A DNA stretch of 64,000 nt. Origin: Peptoniphilus_A hominis. GTDB lineage: Bacteria > Bacillota > Clostridia > Tissierellales > Peptoniphilaceae. Location: positions 9,291 through 73,290 of the forward strand of contig NZ_JBBMFO010000005.1 in NCBI RefSeq assembly GCF_040096015.1, in the 5' to 3' direction. The notes under the pieces were generated by a model, which made no database searches, had not been told where the DNA came from, and saw only the letters and a program-made list of their open reading frames with translations. Shown here one piece after another: positions 48,434-58,049 of the stretch (position 1 is the stretch's first letter; every line of letters starts with the position of its first letter). Both the position numbers and the translations under genes were made by a program.

Positions 48434-49165
48434 CTATTTTAAACTAGATGTGTGAACCCTTATACAATAAATATTTATTGCTAAAAAAATAATACTTATC
48501 GTGCTAAAAGAAGGGCTGTTTATTATTTGTGAAAGCAGGATTAAAAATAATGACAAGGGTAGATTCACAAACTTAAAAATCTTTAAAGGTCTTTTTGACT
48601 TTCCTTCAGGCAAATTATTTGTCACTTCATAGTAAGATTTATAGGGGTATAAATTTTTTTTATTTATTTTTTTATAAAGTCTGTAGCAATTTTTTTGATT
48701 TTTTTCAGTTAAATTTCCATAGAAAAATAAATTGCCATCTAAATCATAGATATAAATAACTTTATTATCTATTTCGATATGAGAAATTTTATCGAGAGAT
48801 ATTTTATAGCCATTATAAAATTCATCAGACATTTTCATAATGGAATCCTTATATAATTTTAAGTATTCTTTTTTCTCGTTAGTTACAAGCTCCTTCCAAT
48901 TTAATCCATAATCATTTTCATCTGAATTATTTTTTTCATAATTTTTATGACTGCTTTTCTTAGGCAAATAAATTAAGTCTTTAAGTCCAAAGGTAGTCTT
49001 GTGATAAATTTTATTATAAATTGATTTTTTTGGATTTCTTATAAAGCCCATGCCTCTTTTGCCGTAAAATGGATTTACTGATCTCTTAATTGCTCTCTTA
49101 TATTGTGAAGTTGTTCTTGCTTTAAAAGATTTTTTAATGCTTGGTTTTCTCATGCCAACTTTCAT
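48434..49165 (-). CDS. Hypothetical protein with basic N-terminus and C-terminal membrane segments
   Basis: A 243-residue protein. The first 65 residues are strongly basic and contain KPSIKKSFKARTTSQYKRAI and NPFYGKRGMGFIRNPKKS, then YNKIYHKTTFG. I recall this ARTT...NP.YGK.G.G.I.NPKK...YHKTTFG pattern from the N-termini of many uncharacterised Firmicute proteins. The middle (~110-190) is a mixed fold with SLDKISHIEIDNKVIYIYDLDG, partly resembling a PH-like beta barrel. The end has one or two hydrophobic helices (LPLSLFLILLSQII, SIIFLAINIYCI). Function is unknown; a DNA/RNA-binding or cationic role for the N-terminus is conceivable. Confidence 0.7.
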   Translation of the reverse strand: MKVGMRKPSIKKSFKARTTSQYKRAIKRSVNPFYGKRGMGFIRNPKKSIYNKIYHKTTFGLKDLIYLPKKSSHKNYEKNNSDENDYGLNWKELVTNEKKEYLKLYKDSIMKMSDEFYNGYKISLDKISHIEIDNKVIYIYDLDGNLFFYGNLTEKNQKNCYRLYKKINKKNLYPYKSYYEVTNNLPEGKSKRPLKIFKFVNLPLSLFLILLSQIINSPSFSTISIIFLAINIYCIRVHTSSLK

Positions 49166-49210
49166 AACAAACTCCCTTGGCTTTCATTTATTACTATAAC
49201 TTATACTTAA

Positions 49211-49238
49211 ATTATAAAACAAATCCTATTTAATTCAA
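49211..49238 (-). promoter_or_regulatory. Promoter of the hypothetical gene at 48434-49165
   Basis: On the minus strand: TTGAAT (49238-49233), 16-base spacer, TATAAT (49216-49211), 46 bases before the start codon. Confidence 0.65.
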
Positions 49239-49338
49239 TAAAGCTTTACTGAACTTTTTTGAAATTTTAATTTTTCAACTCTACATATTGATAGAATGGG
49301 AATTTCTATTGAATTTATTTAAAAAAATTTTATAACTA

Positions 49339-49347
49339 TGATATAAT
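49339..49347 (+). promoter_or_regulatory. Extended -10 promoter of pheST
   Basis: TGATATAAT inside CTATGATATAATT, 25 bases before the pheS start. No -35 and, notably, no T-box leader. Confidence 0.65.
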
Positions 49348-49372
49348 TATATATTATGAATTGGAGGTCAAC

Positions 49373-50395
49373 ATGAAAGAAAAATTACTTGGAATCAAAG
49401 ATGAATCCATGAAACTTTTAAATGAAGTTAATACAATTAAAGAAATAGATGAACTTAAGGTTAAATACTTAGGCAAAAAGGGCGAACTTACTCAAATCCT
49501 AAAGGGTATGAAGGATCTTTCTAATGAGGAAAGACCTGTTATGGGAGCTCTTGCCAACGAAGTGCGTGAAGCTATTGAAAAGTCAATTGAGGAAAAGAAA
49601 AATGAAATCAATGACAAAATTTTGGAAGAAAAACTTCACGAGGAAAGAATTGATGTCACTTTAAAGACTGACGAACTTATCTTGGGACATAGACATCCTC
49701 TAAAGAAAACTCTTGAGGATCTTGAAGATTTATTTACACATATGGGCTTTACTGTTTACGATGGTCCAGAAATCGAAACTGTGGAAAATAACTTTGATCT
49801 TTTAAATGCTCCAAAGGACCACCCTTCAAGAGATATGTCTGATACTTTTTATTTTGACAAAAATACAATTCTTAGGTCGCAAACTTCTCCTGTTCAAATT
49901 AGGGCAATGAAGGAACATGGCGCTCCAATTCGCATGATATGTTCTGGTAGAGTTTTTAGGTCTGACGAAGTTGATGCTACTCACTCACCAATGTTCCACC
50001 AACTTGAAGGTCTTGTTGTTGATGAAAAGATTTCTGTGGCAAATTTAATTGACACTTTAAATTATTTTGTTAAGTCCTTCTTTGGCGAAGACATGAAGAC
50101 TAGATTTAGACCTCACTACTTCCCATTTACTGAACCAAGTCTTGAAGTTGACACTACTTGTCCATCTTGTGGAGGCAAGGGTTGCAAGGCTTGTGCCTAT
50201 ACTGGATGGTCAATGGAACTTTTGGGATGTGGAATGGTTCACCCTAATGTTCTTAGAAACTGTGGCATTGACCCTGAAAAATATTCTGGCTTTGCCTTTG
50301 GTATGGGTATCGACAGAATTGCAATGGTTAGGTACAAGATCACAGATATTAGAATGATGTTTGAAAACAACAAGAAGTTCTTGGAACAATTTTAA
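49373..50395 (+). CDS. pheS: Phenylalanyl-tRNA synthetase alpha subunit
   Basis: A 340-residue class II catalytic subunit of the alpha2-beta2 enzyme. An N-terminal coiled-coil (residues 1-~90) binds tRNA. Then come HPLKKTLEDLEDLFTHMGF, motif 2 with MICSGRVFRSDEVDATHSPMF in part, FHQLEGLVVDE, and motif 3 GFAFGMGIDRIAMVRY near residue 310. A Cys cluster (CPSCGGKGCKACAYTG) typical of Firmicute PheS is present. The start is the ATG at 49373, after GGAGGT; an in-frame TTG at 49361 lies before the ribosome site. pheT follows after 10 bases. Confidence 0.97.
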   Translation: MKEKLLGIKDESMKLLNEVNTIKEIDELKVKYLGKKGELTQILKGMKDLSNEERPVMGALANEVREAIEKSIEEKKNEINDKILEEKLHEERIDVTLKTDELILGHRHPLKKTLEDLEDLFTHMGFTVYDGPEIETVENNFDLLNAPKDHPSRDMSDTFYFDKNTILRSQTSPVQIRAMKEHGAPIRMICSGRVFRSDEVDATHSPMFHQLEGLVVDEKISVANLIDTLNYFVKSFFGEDMKTRFRPHYFPFTEPSLEVDTTCPSCGGKGCKACAYTGWSMELLGCGMVHPNVLRNCGIDPEKYSGFAFGMGIDRIAMVRYKITDIRMMFENNKKFLEQF

Positions 50396-50405
50396 GGAGA
50401 TAGAG

Positions 50406-52781
50406 ATGTTATTACCGATTAAATGGCTTAAAGATTATGTTGATTTCGATTTTGATGTAAAAAAACTTGCAGATGGACTTTCTAATTCTGGTTCCCATGT
50501 TGAATCTGTTATTATTCCATCAGAAGGTTTAGATAAAATTGTAGTTGGAAAAATTGAAAAAATAGATAAGCATCCCGACGCAGACAAGCTTGTTATTTGC
50601 TCTGTAAATGTGGGGGATGAAGTTTTACAAATTGTAACTGGGGCACCAAATGTTTTTGAAGGCGCCATAGTCCCTGTTGCTCTTCACGGATCTACTGTTG
50701 CTGGTGGCGTAAAGATTAAAAAGGGAAAACTTCGTGGAGTCGAGTCCAATGGAATGCTTTGTTCTCTTGAAGAACTTGGCTTTGAAAATTCAGTTATTCC
50801 TAAGGAAGCGAGAAATGGAATTTTTATCTTCCCTGAAGGGACTGAAATTGGAAAGTCTGCTTTGGAAACTCTCTTCATGGATAGCGACATTTTGGAACTT
50901 GAAATCACACCAAATAGACCAGATTGTCTTAGCATTATGGGCATGGCTGTAGAAACTGCTGCATCCTTTGATTTAAAGACTAGGCACAAGGATATTAAAA
51001 TAGAAAATGAAGTAGATGATTTTTCTGATTATTTTGACGACATAGTTATCGAAACTGAAAACTGCAATAGATATTATTCAAAAATTCTTAAAAATATAAA
51101 GATTGGACCATCTCCACTTTGGCTACAAACTTATCTTATGCAAGCAGGAGTTAGACCAATTTCAAATATAGTTGATTTAACAAACTTTGTAATGCTTGAG
51201 TACGGTCAACCCCTTCATGCCTTTGATTTAGATAGTTTAACAAACAAAAAAATTGTGGTTAGAATGGCAAAAGATGGCGAAGAAACTGTAACTCTTGATG
51301 GCGAAACAAGAAAACTTACAAGTGACGATATTTTAATCACTGACGGCAGTGAAATAATAGGACTTGCAGGAATAATGGGCGGACTTGATTCTGAAATTAC
51401 AGAAAAAACTGTAAATGTACTTTTAGAAGGCGCGAACTTCAACAAAGAAAACATCAGAAAGACTTCAAGAAGACTTAACCTTAGAAGTGAAGCTTCTTCA
51501 AGATTTGAAAAGGGAATCGACCCAAATCTTGCCAAGACTGCTGTTGATAGAGTTTGCCAACTTGCAGAAATGTTAGACATTGCTGAAGTTGTTGGCGGAA
51601 GTAAAGATGTGGGGGATTTTGATAAGGCTCCAAAGGAAATAAAATTAAGACTTCAAAAAGTAAATGACTTAATTGGCGTGGACTTTACAATAGATGAAGT
51701 TGCCAATATTTTAAATAGACTTGAAATTGAAACTGAAGTCAAAGGAGATTATCTTCTTGCAAAAATCCCAAGCGTGAGACTTGACCTTGGCATTGAAGAA
51801 GATTTAATAGAAGAAGTTGCAAGAATTTATGGCTACGACAATGTCACTCCTCAAAAATTAAGGGGAACATTAACTGTAGGAAGAAAGCCAAGATTTAGAA
51901 ATGTTGAAGACAGAATCAAAAATCTTTTAATTGGTCTTGGTTATTCTGAATTTATGACTTACTCCTTTGTCAGCCCATCTTCTTATGAAAAAGCAAATTA
52001 TAAAGAAGATGAAAAAAATATTATAAGAATTTTAAATCCACTGGGAGAAGATTATTCAATTATGAGGACAACTATTGTGCCTTCTATGATTGATGCCCTT
52101 GCCAAAAACTATGTTAGGGGCAACGAAAATGTTGGCGGATTTGAAATTGGAAATACCTTCTTCCCAACAGATGGTGAGTTACCTACCGAAAAGTTAAAAC
52201 TAACAATGGGCTTTTATGATTTAGGCGATTTTTATTACTTAAAGGAATCTATTGAAAAGCTCTTGTGGTATCTTGGCATTGAAGACCTTGAAGTTAGAAG
52301 AAAGGAAGTTAGCTTCTTGCACCCAGGTAGGTCAGCTGAATTTATTTTAAAGGGCGAAAGCCTTGGCGTCTTTGGGGAAGTTCATCCAAAGGTTCTTGAA
52401 AATTATGGTTTAAAGAAAAGGGCCTATGTGGCAGAACTTGATTTTGACAAAATTGTTGAAAACACTATTGGCAATTACACTTACAAGGAACTTCCTAAGT
52501 ACCCAACTATGAAGAGGGACTTTGCCTTTGTTATGGATAGGGATATTGACTCAGTTGAACTTGAAAAAATCTCTAAAAAATATGGCAAAGAACTTTTAGA
52601 ATCCTTTAAGGTGTTTGATATTTACCAAGGTGAAAATATAGAAGAAGGAAAGAAATCTGTAGCCTTCTCACTTGTATTTAGAGCAGCCGACAGAACTCTA
52701 GAAGATGCTGAAGTTACAGAAATTTGTGAAAAGATAGTTGCTGAGATTGAAAGTGAAATTAAGGCTAAACTAAGATCCTAA
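50406..52781 (+). CDS. pheT: Phenylalanyl-tRNA synthetase beta subunit
   Basis: A 791-residue subunit. Domains in order: N-terminal MLLPIKWLKDYVDFD; an EMAP/OB-fold tRNA-binding domain (about 40-150, with HPDADKLVICSVNVG); the B3/B4 editing domain (about 210-385, ISNIVDLTNFVMLEYGQPLHAFD shortened); B5 (about 400-470); a catalytic-like core; and the C-terminal ferredoxin-like anticodon-binding domain (KYPTMKRDFAFVMDRDI). The ATG at 50406 follows AAGGAG; the longer frame from 50361 overlaps pheS and lacks a ribosome site. zapA starts 10 bases downstream. Confidence 0.97.
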   Translation: MLLPIKWLKDYVDFDFDVKKLADGLSNSGSHVESVIIPSEGLDKIVVGKIEKIDKHPDADKLVICSVNVGDEVLQIVTGAPNVFEGAIVPVALHGSTVAGGVKIKKGKLRGVESNGMLCSLEELGFENSVIPKEARNGIFIFPEGTEIGKSALETLFMDSDILELEITPNRPDCLSIMGMAVETAASFDLKTRHKDIKIENEVDDFSDYFDDIVIETENCNRYYSKILKNIKIGPSPLWLQTYLMQAGVRPISNIVDLTNFVMLEYGQPLHAFDLDSLTNKKIVVRMAKDGEETVTLDGETRKLTSDDILITDGSEIIGLAGIMGGLDSEITEKTVNVLLEGANFNKENIRKTSRRLNLRSEASSRFEKGIDPNLAKTAVDRVCQLAEMLDIAEVVGGSKDVGDFDKAPKEIKLRLQKVNDLIGVDFTIDEVANILNRLEIETEVKGDYLLAKIPSVRLDLGIEEDLIEEVARIYGYDNVTPQKLRGTLTVGRKPRFRNVEDRIKNLLIGLGYSEFMTYSFVSPSSYEKANYKEDEKNIIRILNPLGEDYSIMRTTIVPSMIDALAKNYVRGNENVGGFEIGNTFFPTDGELPTEKLKLTMGFYDLGDFYYLKESIEKLLWYLGIEDLEVRRKEVSFLHPGRSAEFILKGESLGVFGEVHPKVLENYGLKKRAYVAELDFDKIVENTIGNYTYKELPKYPTMKRDFAFVMDRDIDSVELEKISKKYGKELLESFKVFDIYQGENIEEGKKSVAFSLVFRAADRTLEDAEVTEICEKIVAEIESEIKAKLRS

Positions 52782-52791
52782 GGAGGCTATT

Positions 52792-53343
52792 ATGTCCGAT
52801 ACAAAGAGAATCGAAGTCACTATTGACGACATGAAATTTTATGTCAAGGGTAATGACAAGGAAGATTACATTAAAGAGCTTGCAGCAGATCTTGACAAGA
52901 AGATCAAGGAAACTGCAAGGAGTAATTTTAAATTGAATCAAGTGCAGACTCTTGTGCTCTGCGCCCTAAACCTTTTAGATGATTTTGAAAAGATGAAGTC
53001 TGACAGGAATGACTTGGCAAATTTAGACGATGACAAAAAAGAAATCATCGAAAAAATGGAAGAAATTAAAGATTTAAAGAAGCAACTTTCAATTTTTGAA
53101 GAAGAAAATAAAAAAGCAAATACAAATTTCAGAGAACTTCAACAGAAAACTCTTGATGTAGAGGACAGAAATAGGAAAGTAAATAGAGATCTTCTTGAAA
53201 AAAATAAAGAAATTACTGATTTAAAAGAAGAGATAAAAAAACTTGAAGGAAATATTTCCACACTAGAAGAAAAAAACAACAATGCATCGAGAAGAATAAT
53301 TGATTTGACAAGAGAACTGGAAAGTCTTTATGAAGAAAAGTAA
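52792..53343 (+). CDS. zapA: Cell division protein ZapA, long form
   Basis: A 183-residue ZapA-family protein that cross-links FtsZ filaments. The N-terminal globular domain (residues 1-~65) shows RIEVTIDDMKFYVKGNDKEDYI and QTLVLCALNLLDDF. From about residue 70 to the end it is a continuous coiled coil rich in Glu, Lys and Leu, roughly twice the length in short ZapA proteins. Such extended forms are common in clostridia. It follows pheT and overlaps the U32 gene by 14 bases, matching the pheT-zapA-U32-mutS2 order seen in that class. Confidence 0.88.
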   Translation: MSDTKRIEVTIDDMKFYVKGNDKEDYIKELAADLDKKIKETARSNFKLNQVQTLVLCALNLLDDFEKMKSDRNDLANLDDDKKEIIEKMEEIKDLKKQLSIFEEENKKANTNFRELQQKTLDVEDRNRKVNRDLLEKNKEITDLKEEIKKLEGNISTLEEKNNNASRRIIDLTRELESLYEEK

Positions 53344-55675
53344 ATATGAACTCCTAGCACCTGCTGGTGATATGGCTGCCCTAAGGGCTGCTGTATCGGC
53401 AGGTGCTAATGCTGTTTATTTGGGCTATGACGAATTTTCCGCCAGGGCAAAGGCAAAAAATTTTGACAAGGAAGAATTAATAGAGGCAATTAGCTACGCT
53501 CACCTAAGAGGCGTAAAAATTTATGTTACTTTTAATATTTTAATTGCTGATTTTGAAATAAAAAGAGCCATGGATAGGGTGAAGATGCTCTATGAAATTG
53601 GCGTTGACGCACTTATCTTACAAGACCTAGGCATAGCTTGGGAAATAAGAAAGAACTTCCCAGATTTTGAAGTTCATGCATCAACTCAAATGGCAGTAAA
53701 TAATTTTTACGGAGCAAAATTTTTAAAGGACATGGGTTTTACAAGAGTAGTCCTTGCTCGTGAAACTCCTCTTTTTGAACTAGAAAAAATTAAAGAATTA
53801 GATATTGATGTTGAAACTTTTATTCACGGAGCCCTATGCGTTTGTTACTCTGGCGAGTGCCTCATGTCTTCTATGATTGGTGGTAAGTCTGGCAATCGTG
53901 GCGAGTGTGCCCAAGCCTGCAGAAAGTCTTATGAAATTTTAGATTTTGATGGCAATAAAATTGGCAAGAGACTTTACTATATTTCTCCCAAGGACTTAAA
54001 CACCCTAAATGATGTTGCAAAAATAATAAATGCAGGTGGCTACTCCTTAAAAATTGAGGGGAGAATGAAAAACCCAGAGTATGTCTATACAGTTGTGTCT
54101 TCCTACAAAAAATCCTTGGAAGGCAAGCTAACTTTAGAGGACAAAGAAGATACAGAGCAAGTTTTTAACAGAGGCTTTACCGAGGGACTTTTTAATGGCG
54201 ACTTTGGAAATGACTTCATCTCATCTTATAGACCTGACAACAGAGGTGTGGAAGTTGGAAAAGTTATAGATGCAAGAAAAAACTCTGGGAAAGTAATTTT
54301 TTATGAAGATGTATTTGAGGGCGATGGACTAGAATTTATTTCTAGCAGTGGAAGATTTGGCATGAGGTCAAATTCCTTCTATGAGGCAAATATTCCTCAT
54401 GAGATAAATTTATTTAAGGCTCCAATTTTAAATTCTAAAATAAATAGAACTTTTTCTAAAAAACTTTACGAAAAAGTTGATGAAAAGATTGAAAATTATG
54501 ACTACAAAAGAGATTTAGATGTAGAAGTAAAAATTAAAATTGGCGAAAGACCTTTTATTAAGGTAAAATCTGGAGACTTATCTGGGAATTTTGAACTTGA
54601 TAGAGTGGTTGAAGTGGCAAAAAAATCTGGACTAGAAAAAGAAAGAGTCATTGAAAATATTTCTAAGACAGGCGACAGTATTTTCCGCGTAAAAAATATT
54701 GACCTTGACCTAGATGACAATGCCTTCCTGCCAATTTCTGCCATCAATGAACTTAGAAGAGAAGCCACAAAAATTTTGGAAAATAAAATTTTAGAGGGCT
54801 CAATAGATAGGTTTGAAATAGAAAATAAACTAGAAAATAAAAAATTTGAAAGGCAAAGTAAAGCCCATAGAAGCAAAATAAAAGTCTTTTTCAACAAATT
54901 TAAGGACTTGGAAAAATCTTCTTTAAAAGATATTGATGAGATAATAATTCGTGCCAAGGACTTAGAAAAATTTAATAAAAAATATAAAAATCGAGAAGTT
55001 TCAATTTATCTTGACAAGTTTTATTCCTACTATGAACTAGAAAATTTAAGGGAATATATTTTAAAAAATCAAAATGTCAGGGGAATTTGGGTAAATAATC
55101 TTTCGGAATATTATATTTTTAAGGATGACGATCTTGAAATAAATGGCGACATTGGTCTAAATGTCTTTAACAAAGTCACTTCAGACTTTTTATGTGACTT
55201 AGGCTTAAAGTCTATTACACTTTCACCAGAATTAAATTCTGGACAAATTCAAAAAATTATAAACAAGAATGATGCTGAGATAAATGTGATTTCCTACGGC
55301 AGAGTGCCAGTTATGACTATGAAGCACTGTCCCTTCTCTGTCATAAAAAATTGCAAGGACGAGAAAAACTGTCCGACTTGCAAGTATAAAAATTATCTCT
55401 TGAGAGATGAAAAAAATGTAGACTTTGAAGTCCTAAGACAAAATACTTTTACGGAGATTTTTAATTCCTATCCAATTTTACTAGATGGATATGTAAACAA
55501 ACTCCTAGAAAACAAGGTGAACCTTCTTATCTTGGCAGATGAATTTACAGATGATGTTGTAAAATTATACAAAAATTACAAGGAAGATGACTTTAAAAAG
55601 ATAAAAAAGAAATTAGAAGACAAGTACCAACAGGTGACTAAGGGACATATTAATAGGGGGATTGTCAGTGGATAA
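53330..55675 (+). CDS. U32 protein with DUF3656, RlhA-like
   Basis: A 781-residue large member of the U32 family. The N-terminal half (YELLAPAGDMAALRAAVSAGA, shortened) carries the signature IHGALCVCYSGECLMSSMIGG and RGECAQACRKSY with four cysteines probably binding an Fe-S cluster. The middle region is DUF3656-like (about residues 390-520). The C-terminal part has a second Cys group (KHCPFSVIKNCKDEKNCPTC). E. coli RlhA of this architecture hydroxylates C2501 of 23S rRNA, so a rRNA 5-hydroxycytidine role is a reasonable inference; a protease role is unproven. It overlaps zapA by 14 and mutS2 by 8 bases. Confidence 0.83.
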   Translation: MKKSKYELLAPAGDMAALRAAVSAGANAVYLGYDEFSARAKAKNFDKEELIEAISYAHLRGVKIYVTFNILIADFEIKRAMDRVKMLYEIGVDALILQDLGIAWEIRKNFPDFEVHASTQMAVNNFYGAKFLKDMGFTRVVLARETPLFELEKIKELDIDVETFIHGALCVCYSGECLMSSMIGGKSGNRGECAQACRKSYEILDFDGNKIGKRLYYISPKDLNTLNDVAKIINAGGYSLKIEGRMKNPEYVYTVVSSYKKSLEGKLTLEDKEDTEQVFNRGFTEGLFNGDFGNDFISSYRPDNRGVEVGKVIDARKNSGKVIFYEDVFEGDGLEFISSSGRFGMRSNSFYEANIPHEINLFKAPILNSKINRTFSKKLYEKVDEKIENYDYKRDLDVEVKIKIGERPFIKVKSGDLSGNFELDRVVEVAKKSGLEKERVIENISKTGDSIFRVKNIDLDLDDNAFLPISAINELRREATKILENKILEGSIDRFEIENKLENKKFERQSKAHRSKIKVFFNKFKDLEKSSLKDIDEIIIRAKDLEKFNKKYKNREVSIYLDKFYSYYELENLREYILKNQNVRGIWVNNLSEYYIFKDDDLEINGDIGLNVFNKVTSDFLCDLGLKSITLSPELNSGQIQKIINKNDAEINVISYGRVPVMTMKHCPFSVIKNCKDEKNCPTCKYKNYLLRDEKNVDFEVLRQNTFTEIFNSYPILLDGYVNKLLENKVNLLILADEFTDDVVKLYKNYKEDDFKKIKKKLEDKYQQVTKGHINRGIVSG

Positions 55676-58040
55676 TTCTTTTAAGAGAGCAGGCAAAACT
55701 TTGGAGTTTGACAAAGTTTTAGCTGAACTTAAAAACCTTGCAAGTGCAAGTATTACAAATGAATACATCGAAGGCGTGGAAATTTCCACAGACTTTTTTG
55801 AGATAAGGGAAAGGCTAAACGAAACAAACGAAGCCTTAAAATTAGTTTTGGCAAAGGGAGAGCCACAGCTTTTTGGCATAGTTGACATAAAAAGTATTAT
55901 CAAGCGTGTGGAAATTGGCGGCGCTCTTACCGCCGGATCTCTTTTAAAGGTTTCTGACTTCTTAAGAGTTTCAAGGGGACTTAAAACTTATTTAAAGAGA
56001 GACTCTAACAGAGAGGAAGAAATAAAATTAAATTACATCGACAAGCTAATCGAAGATCTTTACACTGAAAAGAGCCTTGAAGATGAAATTAATTCAAAAA
56101 TTATTTCTGAAGAAGAAATTGCCGACGACGCTTCTCGTGAACTTTTGAGAATAAGAAGGGGAATTGCTGCAAAAAAAGATTCCATAAAAAATAAATTAAA
56201 TGGAATTTTATCTTCTCACGCAGACTTTTTGCAAGATGCCCTAGTAACTCTTCGTGATGGCAGATATGTTGTGCCCGTAAAAATCGAAAACAAGTCGAGA
56301 GTTAAGGGCTTGGTTCACGACATTTCAGGCTCTGGGCAAACGGCCTACATTGAACCAATGGCAGTTGTTGATGCCAATAACGAGCTCAAGGAACTTTATA
56401 TAAAAGAAAATCTTGAAATCGAAAAAATACTTAGAGAGCTTTCAGAACTCCTTGCAGAATCGGCTGAAGATATAAAGTCAAATCAAGACAAATTAATTGA
56501 GCTGGACTTTATCTTTGCCAAGGCGAAACTTGCCATAGAATATCATGCAAATATGCCAAGGCTAAATAATGAAGGCAGGATTAATTTGATAAATGCCTAC
56601 CATCCTTTCTTAGACAGAAAAATTGCAGTTCCCATTGACATAAATCTTGGAATAGATTTTACATCACTAATTATAACTGGACCAAACACTGGTGGTAAGA
56701 CTGTAAGTTTAAAGACTGTTGGACTCTTGTCACTTATGACTCAATACGGTTTACTTATTCCAGCAGAAGAAACTTCAGAGATTGCAGTTTTCGAAAAAGT
56801 TTTTGCAGACATAGGCGACGAACAATCAATTGAGCAGTCCCTCTCAACTTTTTCATCTCACATGGTAAATATTGTCTATATCTTAAAAAATGTGACGAGA
56901 AATTCTCTGGTTCTCTTTGACGAACTTGGCGCAGGTACTGACCCAACAGAAGGGGCAGCATTGGCAAGGGCAATAATGGAATTTATGTTAGAGAAAAACA
57001 TCAGATGTATGTCTACAACTCACTACAATCAGTTAAAGGTCTATGCCCTCACAACAGATGGCGTTGCCAATGCAAGTATGGAGTTTGATGTTGACACACT
57101 TTCTCCAACTTATAGACTTTTAATTGGCGTGCCGGGAAAATCTAACGCCTTTGAAATTTCAAGACGCTTGGGACTTCCTGATGAAATAATTGAGAAATCA
57201 AAGAAACTTTTGTCTTCTGAAAACATTGAATTTGAAGATGTCCTTAAATCCATTGACAAGGACAGGACTAAGATAAGAGAATACAAGGAAGAGCTTGAGA
57301 GAGAAAAGCTTGACTTAGAAAAGGAAAATAAGAGACTTCAAACAAAGATAAAAAATTTGGAAGACCAAAAAGAAAAGATTTTAGAAAAATCTCGTGAAGA
57401 AGCAAAAAGGCTCTTGTTAAACACAAGAGAAAATGTTGATATAATTTTATCTGAAATAAATGAAGTTAGAGACAATATAAGCTCTGAAAACTCAAAGAGA
57501 ATACAAGAGGCACAGGACCTCTTGCGCCAAAGTCTAAAAAATTCCAGAAGTGATTCTGAACTTGAAATCAAAAAAGTTTCCAACCCAATTAGGGAGATAA
57601 AAGTTGGCGACAAGGTAAGAACCTCTCTTGGAAACATTGCAACAGTAGTGGAACTGCCTGATAATAAGGGCAATGTTCTAGTTCAGTCGGGCATTATGAA
57701 AATGAAGATGCCAAAGGAAAGTTTGACGAGAATTGATACTCAAGAGAACACAACAAAGCACAACACGAGAAATATTTTGAAGAACAAGGCAGCAAGCGTC
57801 AAGAGTGAAATCGACATAAGAGGCAAAAATTTTGAAGAAGCCAGAGATATTGTTGATAAATATTTAGATGATGCCTATCTTTCTGGACTAAAATCAGTTA
57901 GAATAATTCATGGAAAGGGCACAGGTGTCCTTAGACAAAAACTTAGAGAACATTTTAGAAATATAAAAATAGTAAAATCTTTTAAAGATGCAGAGTACAA
58001 TGAAGGCGGCGACGGAGTAACTGTCGTAATCTTAAAGTAA
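55668..58040 (+). CDS. mutS2: MutS2 endonuclease / ribosome-collision ATPase
   Basis: A 790-residue MutS2. The N-terminal part lacks the mismatch-recognition domain of MutS. The core and clamp domains are followed by the ATPase, with Walker A GPNTGGKTVSLKT near residue 340 and Walker B VLFDELGAGTDPTEGAAL near 420. A charged coiled coil covers ~510-625. The C-terminal Smr nuclease domain has IDIRGKNFEEARDIVDKYL and the IIHGKGTGVLR loop. Known roles include recombination suppression and, in Bacillus, splitting collided ribosomes. The start is GTG at 55668, seven bases after AGGGGG; the TTG at 55662 is too close to it. Confidence 0.95.
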   Translation: MDNSFKRAGKTLEFDKVLAELKNLASASITNEYIEGVEISTDFFEIRERLNETNEALKLVLAKGEPQLFGIVDIKSIIKRVEIGGALTAGSLLKVSDFLRVSRGLKTYLKRDSNREEEIKLNYIDKLIEDLYTEKSLEDEINSKIISEEEIADDASRELLRIRRGIAAKKDSIKNKLNGILSSHADFLQDALVTLRDGRYVVPVKIENKSRVKGLVHDISGSGQTAYIEPMAVVDANNELKELYIKENLEIEKILRELSELLAESAEDIKSNQDKLIELDFIFAKAKLAIEYHANMPRLNNEGRINLINAYHPFLDRKIAVPIDINLGIDFTSLIITGPNTGGKTVSLKTVGLLSLMTQYGLLIPAEETSEIAVFEKVFADIGDEQSIEQSLSTFSSHMVNIVYILKNVTRNSLVLFDELGAGTDPTEGAALARAIMEFMLEKNIRCMSTTHYNQLKVYALTTDGVANASMEFDVDTLSPTYRLLIGVPGKSNAFEISRRLGLPDEIIEKSKKLLSSENIEFEDVLKSIDKDRTKIREYKEELEREKLDLEKENKRLQTKIKNLEDQKEKILEKSREEAKRLLLNTRENVDIILSEINEVRDNISSENSKRIQEAQDLLRQSLKNSRSDSELEIKKVSNPIREIKVGDKVRTSLGNIATVVELPDNKGNVLVQSGIMKMKMPKESLTRIDTQENTTKHNTRNILKNKAASVKSEIDIRGKNFEEARDIVDKYLDDAYLSGLKSVRIIHGKGTGVLRQKLREHFRNIKIVKSFKDAEYNEGGDGVTVVILK

Positions 58041-58049
58041 GGAGTCAAG

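Noticed and set aside
49166..49372. A T-box in front of pheST
   Set aside because: No GGTGGAACCACGG-like element or terminator; the leader from the predicted promoter is only about 20 bases.
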